Positions 59,719 through 64,000 of a stretch of DNA of 64,000 nt are shown in pieces. Under the pieces are notes generated by a model. The model worked only from the letters and a program-made list of their open reading frames with translations, was not told where the DNA came from and made no database searches. How positions within the stretch are numbered: position 1 is the stretch's first letter; each line of letters begins with the position of its first letter. The stretch is from Serinus canaria (taxonomy: Eukaryota > Chordata > Aves > Passeriformes > Fringillidae), in contig NC_066316.1 in the NCBI RefSeq assembly GCF_022539315.1, positions 64,213,994 through 64,277,993 on the forward strand, in the 5' to 3' direction. A program made the translations under genes and the position numbers.

Positions 59719-60005
59719 GAGATGATTTGTTTTTGTGGCACAGCGTGATGTGGACTGTTTATAAGAGCATGACCTTAAGTAAACCCTCATGTGAACAAGC
59801 TTTCCTGTAATTTGTCAAACACTGTGAATGAGAAAGTATTTGTCTTTCTGATTTGAAACTGCACTGTATTTCCTGTTATATTTGTTGGAACCACCTGACA
59901 TGGTACTATACAATATGTGTAATAACTATTATTTTTATTTAACATGGAAGAATCTTTAAACTTTGTAATTACTACATAATAAATTTTGGTAGAACAAACA
60001 TAATG
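59719..60005 (+). other. FAM184A: FAM184A 3' UTR, proximal part
   Basis: AT-rich sequence directly after the stop codon. The first AATAAA, about 260 nt downstream of the stop, is followed by T-rich sequence, so a short 3' UTR ending near 60000 is plausible. Later hexamers could give longer forms. Confidence 0.6.
59978..59983 (+). terminator. Proximal poly(A) signal AATAAA
   Basis: Canonical hexamer 260 nt after the stop codon. CCCCCTTTTTCC and T/GT-rich sequence follow within 30-60 nt, as expected for a cleavage region. Confidence 0.6.
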
Positions 60006-60236
60006 CTTTTTCCCCCTTTTTCCTATAAATGTGTTTTCTTTGATTTCAGGTAAGGCTTTTCCCCCCGGATAACATAATTGCATGGTTGCTATAAATACAA
60101 CTTGAACTGTAAAAGGAAAAATATATATCTCTCACTCTCTCCAGTTTGGGTGGGATATGTTTAATGCATCCTGGTTCTGTTACTTTGTAGCAGTTTAAAA
60201 ACCTTCTCTGGCTTACATTTAAAAGGAATAATGCTA

Positions 60237-60242
60237 AATAAA
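60237..60242 (+). terminator. Possible second poly(A) signal AATAAA
   Basis: A second hexamer about 520 nt after the stop. The downstream sequence is less T-rich, so its use is less certain. Confidence 0.3.
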
Positions 60243-61364
60243 ACTAGTGTAGCGGCTGGCATTCAGAGCAGATGGATTCTGACAGAAAATGAAAAATGTC
60301 ACAAACCAGGAGCTGTTCATTGGGGAGGGGAAGTTGACTCCTCACCTATTGCTTATGAGACTTCACCATCTAGTTATAATGAAAGATTTTATCATTGAAT
60401 TTAAGCAGAAACTGTTCCCACAGGTTCTATATTTCTTTTATGAATATTAACAAAGACAAATGCTTGAAATATTTAGCAAACTGTTTTAGGTATCTCTGTG
60501 TAAATCAAGAATCTACATTTTGAGCATATAGTCTTGCTTTGGATAAAATTCATGTCTGAAATGAAAAAAACAGAAGCCACAAACAACAACAAATACCAAC
60601 TACACTACTTTTTCCCATTAATACATACTACAGATACAGGTCTTTCATTAAAACTTAGTTACCTTCCCTTGTCTATATTAATTTTTTTTTCTTCTTAAAA
60701 TAATATATGAAACTGTTTTTCAGCTAGTGAGCATGACTCCCCAATCTATAACTTTTATGATGTCAGTGTTGCTCAAGAAATTCGTTGCAGCATAGAAAAA
60801 AACAGAGCTTCTTGTCTTTTTTATATTTTTTCATTCAAAGATTACCACAAATTAACTCACACTGGTAGTCTCAGGGAGAATATTGTCTTTGTTTTATGAA
60901 TGTATTTTTAAGCTAAATCTCTTATCTTTTAAAAGCAGGAAAAAATATGTTTGAGTTATTTGAATAAGGTTTTAGTTAGCATATATAAAGGTCTTTGAAC
61001 TTTAATATTTCATCTAAAGCCCTGACTGCATCCTTTTTTTGCTATATGCACAAAGGTAAATACCCAGATGAAGATACTTGCTAATTACAATGAGTTTTAT
61101 ATGTACTATATGTATAAATGAAAAATTTGTATGTTTTCATATAAACTATATAAAAATCTTCTAAATGCACATTTAAAAACTCCAATCATATAATTCACCT
61201 TGAAAACACCACTGAAAGCTGTGTTCTGGTGATGCTGCCATGGATTAAAATGTATACATCATATTTTCTGTAGCTGAAGGACTCAACTGTAGGTATATGC
61301 AACTTTTTAATTTTAGAAGAAAGCCATATTGGGCAAAATGTCAGATTTCTTGGCTGTTACCCAA

Positions 61365-61370
61365 AATAAA
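61365..61370 (+). terminator. Possible distal poly(A) signal AATAAA
   Basis: Hexamer about 1.65 kb after the stop. It is followed within 50 nt by GAGTGTTGTGTATTTTTTCT, a good GT/T-rich downstream element, so it could define a long 3' UTR. Confidence 0.35.
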
Positions 61371-61655
61371 ATTCACTAGATCATTTTGTTACAATGTTCT
61401 GAAGTGAGTGTTGTGTATTTTTTCTTGCATGCTTTGCAAGGGATCAGCTGCCTTCTGCCATCTTCAACTTCATTTGTGCATTTTCACAAGTGGAATGAAT
61501 AACTGAACAGGAATACAAAGATAATGATCCCTTCATTTACCTTTTCAGTGAAAGGTGTGCCCATTTTTACTAGTAGGCATCTGAATGTTAAGAAGCTCTC
61601 AGTTCCATGTCTGCCACAGTCAGCAGTTGTGCCACTGCCTTATCAGTCTCCTCAA

Positions 61656-61735
61656 ACAAAAAAAAAAAAAAACCAAAACCAGCAAAAAAGTCAAAAAACC
61701 GACCAAAAATAAAATGCCCAAAAAACAACCAGAGG
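61656..61735. repeat. A-rich (AAAACC-like) low-complexity run
   Basis: A long A tract followed by irregular AAAACC units. The Lys/Pro/Gln-rich open frames through it are compositional artefacts. Confidence 0.85.
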
Positions 61736-64000
61736 AAACTAGGAAAAGATCTAATTTCTTCCAAATGGCACTGGGAACTCTGTAAAATGTATTTGTAAAA
61801 GAAGTCAGTATCTGACTTTTGGGATTAAGGAACTTGCATGATGCCAATGCCATTGTGATCCGGATCTTTGCAGTACCTGGTATTCTGGAAAAATCTGAAA
61901 GTGCAAGGATTCATGAGTTCATAGGCAGCCTCAGCCTCGGCTGCCAAGAGACACGCCTTAGGGCATAGTCTGGAGCCCACGTTTTACAGCCATGTGAACA
62001 TCCAGCCATGTTTGTGCTGCCTGGTTAAACCTTTCCCTAACCTGTGGGATCTGTGAGCCCTTCTCAGCTCTTGTGCAGCCTTGCTGGCAGTGCCCAAACT
62101 GCACACTGTGCCTCCACCCTGACCACAGTATTAATGGGCACTTCTGTACTCTCCTGGAACAAACCCAGATCGAGGGCACACACTGTATTCTGTAAAACTG
62201 AAAACCAGAGCAGTTTTAAGTCTTCATTATCCCACAAGACTATCAGGAGGGACCTGAAAGCAAAATAGTAATATGGTTTATGTAAGAAAGCCATTATTCT
62301 AAGTGGAAAGCGGAGCCAAACCAGGCAAGTGTTCCAAGCCCAGGACAAGAGAGCTTTTCAGGCTGGTAACTGCCAACACTGTCTCCATCCACTAGTCTGA
62401 AACAATTACTTTACCTTGTCCATTTTGCACCATGATTTCAAAAGAGGGTATCTCATGGATTTTTGAAAGGGCCTAATACATTTTTTTTGATAACTTGTTG
62501 AGCAAATATTTCTTCATGACTCAGCTAAGCACTAACAGTTACTAGTTACTATTAGATAATAGTAAATTGATAACTTGAGCTTTTTCTTGTAGGAACCACT
62601 ACCTGATCGCAGCCTTTACAAACCAACATCTGCTACTTGCTCTGTAGTTGAAAAATCAGGTGCCCCAGTTGCAGGCAGCTGCACTGTTTTTCATACTGCT
62701 GCACTGGTTGTTTAGGCTACCAACACAGTGTGAGGAAGCACACGTGAACATCTCCAGGAATTCACAGAGAAGACAGCTCTGCCGTACCAGACACCAGGTA
62801 ACTGCTAACAAATGTGCAGCAATAACTGTGTCTCATTATTAGAAAATAGCAGCCTGGTTTTGTACCTTGCAAAACCAGCACTGTAAACTGATTAAAGTTG
62901 TCACTGAATGCATATGCCAGAGAAAGGGCTTGTTTTGAATTTTCATAGTGATCAATTTATATTTTAAGTGCAGATCTCAGCAGTGCATTTGTATCTGTAT
63001 CTATTACATTGGTTGCAACAGGACCATTTTATAAAACAAAAGGTATTTTTCTTCTAGAGACATATCTAGGGGTTAAAACATTTCCTCTTTGTAATCCCCA
63101 TGAGCCAGTCTCTTGCTGGAAACACTGTTTCCTGAAGGTGAGGATTTAGGCAACATCTACAAGTACCTGGGAGTTTGTGTTTGCAAACAATGCAGGAGAG
63201 GTAACTGAACTTCCGTCCACTGATTCACCAGACAGGAGTCCTATGCAGAAATCCTCTTCCAACAGCATGTGGAGTAGCAATTCAGAAAAACCTGATTTGT
63301 CATCTAAAGCGTTTTCCACACAAACTTTTCCCCAAACATTCCAAGACCGTTCCCTTCTTTGCTGGCCAAACATTCTTCAGATGAACTCACGGATAGTAAA
63401 ATAATATAGTCAAGAGATGAAGTATCCACGGCAGCTTTCTTATTCATTAAAATTTAAATAGGACGGGGAGGGAAAAACAACCCAGCATGCTAGACATTAA
63501 AATTTGTAATCTTAGTTTTATTAAGGCACTGAAGTAGTTACTTTACATCGTAACTTGACAATAAGGCATCTAAAGGATATAATTTTGTTAGAAAAGTGTT
63601 TATTTACCCCTCCACCAACTGTAAAATTTTGTATTAAAATACAAACTGTGTACATTTCTTTTGATATGTTTTTATTATAGAACTATCAGTGTTATTGTAG
63701 TACACTTTTTGATTAAGATCTTACATCTTTGGTTAAGATCTTGCAGTGATTTTTGTTTTGATTGCCTATCAAGAATTCATCATTAATACAGGCTAACAAT
63801 AGGAGGTCCTGGGAGTGAGAAGCTCAATGGAGAAAAGTTTTAAGATCGCTCAACACTTTGAAGCTATGGGGACATTAAGCTGTGCTCTGTGATATTGCAA
63901 GACTTGAATGGATGTATGAAAAACATGCAAATACCTTCTCATAGGCACCAAGAAAATATGCAAATAAAACAGAAGACAATCGCTGGGACCCTAAGAAGGG

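Larger units (their letters stand above)
60006..64000. other. Downstream flank of FAM184A
   Basis: Possible extended 3' UTR to about 61400, then intergenic sequence. An A/C-rich low-complexity run lies at about 61656-61730. A GC-richer block at 61900-62390 was not assigned. Two weakly exon-like open stretches lie at 62593-62659 and 63196-63404. No MCM9 or ASF1A coding sequence, the human neighbours, is recognised. Confidence 0.6.

Noticed and set aside
61524..61798. Overlapping Lys/Pro/Gln-rich open frames downstream of the gene
   Set aside because: They translate the A/C-rich low-complexity run in three frames, which is composition and not coding.
63146..63373. 75-codon minus-strand frame overlapping the candidate + strand exon
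   Set aside because: Checked against recalled ASF1A, the human downstream neighbour on that strand; no similarity.

Overview
The window is vertebrate, almost certainly avian, genomic DNA. It is AT-rich and intron-dominated. It carries 3' fragments of CR1-type LINEs, recognisable by their reverse-transcriptase tail and the terminal TCTGTGA-like octamer motif, and a solo LTR of the kind common in bird genomes. One spliced gene is recognisable. Its exons encode a long coiled-coil protein that aligns, from my recall of the human protein, with FAM184A over its full length except the first exon. No bacterial, plasmid, phage or CRISPR feature is present.

Layout: 1-14451 is the downstream part of a large first intron, with two CR1 fragments and no exon I can support. 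Exons 2-18 of FAM184A lie on the + strand between 14452 and 59718. The 17 coding exons total 3264 nt, which is 1087 codons plus a stop. Phases agree at every junction and no frameshift or premature stop is seen. With a 53-residue first exon, as in human, the protein would be 1140 residues. The promoter and exon 1 are upstream of the window. Intron 9 (14.4 kb) is the largest internal intron; it holds another CR1, a probable LTR fragment and several CpG-retaining, high-complexity blocks that may be regulatory. From 59719 to 64000 are the 3' UTR, three AATAAA hexamers and the downstream flank.

The gene looks functional. It encodes a protein that is almost entirely alpha-helical coiled coil (residues about 54-1020), followed by a Ser/Pro-rich linker and a conserved C-terminal tail ending in an aromatic motif. 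The biochemical function of the family is not well established.

The points most worth a second look are three introns whose 5' splice sites read GC instead of GT (introns 6 and 10 by necessity, intron 8 by choice between two protein-equivalent options); a near-perfect 47-bp palindrome in intron 4; a 12-bp-stem hairpin in intron 16; and CpG-retaining candidate enhancers in intron 9. I found no clearly new biological system. Exon calls rest on reading frame, splice signals and recalled homology, with no alignment run.
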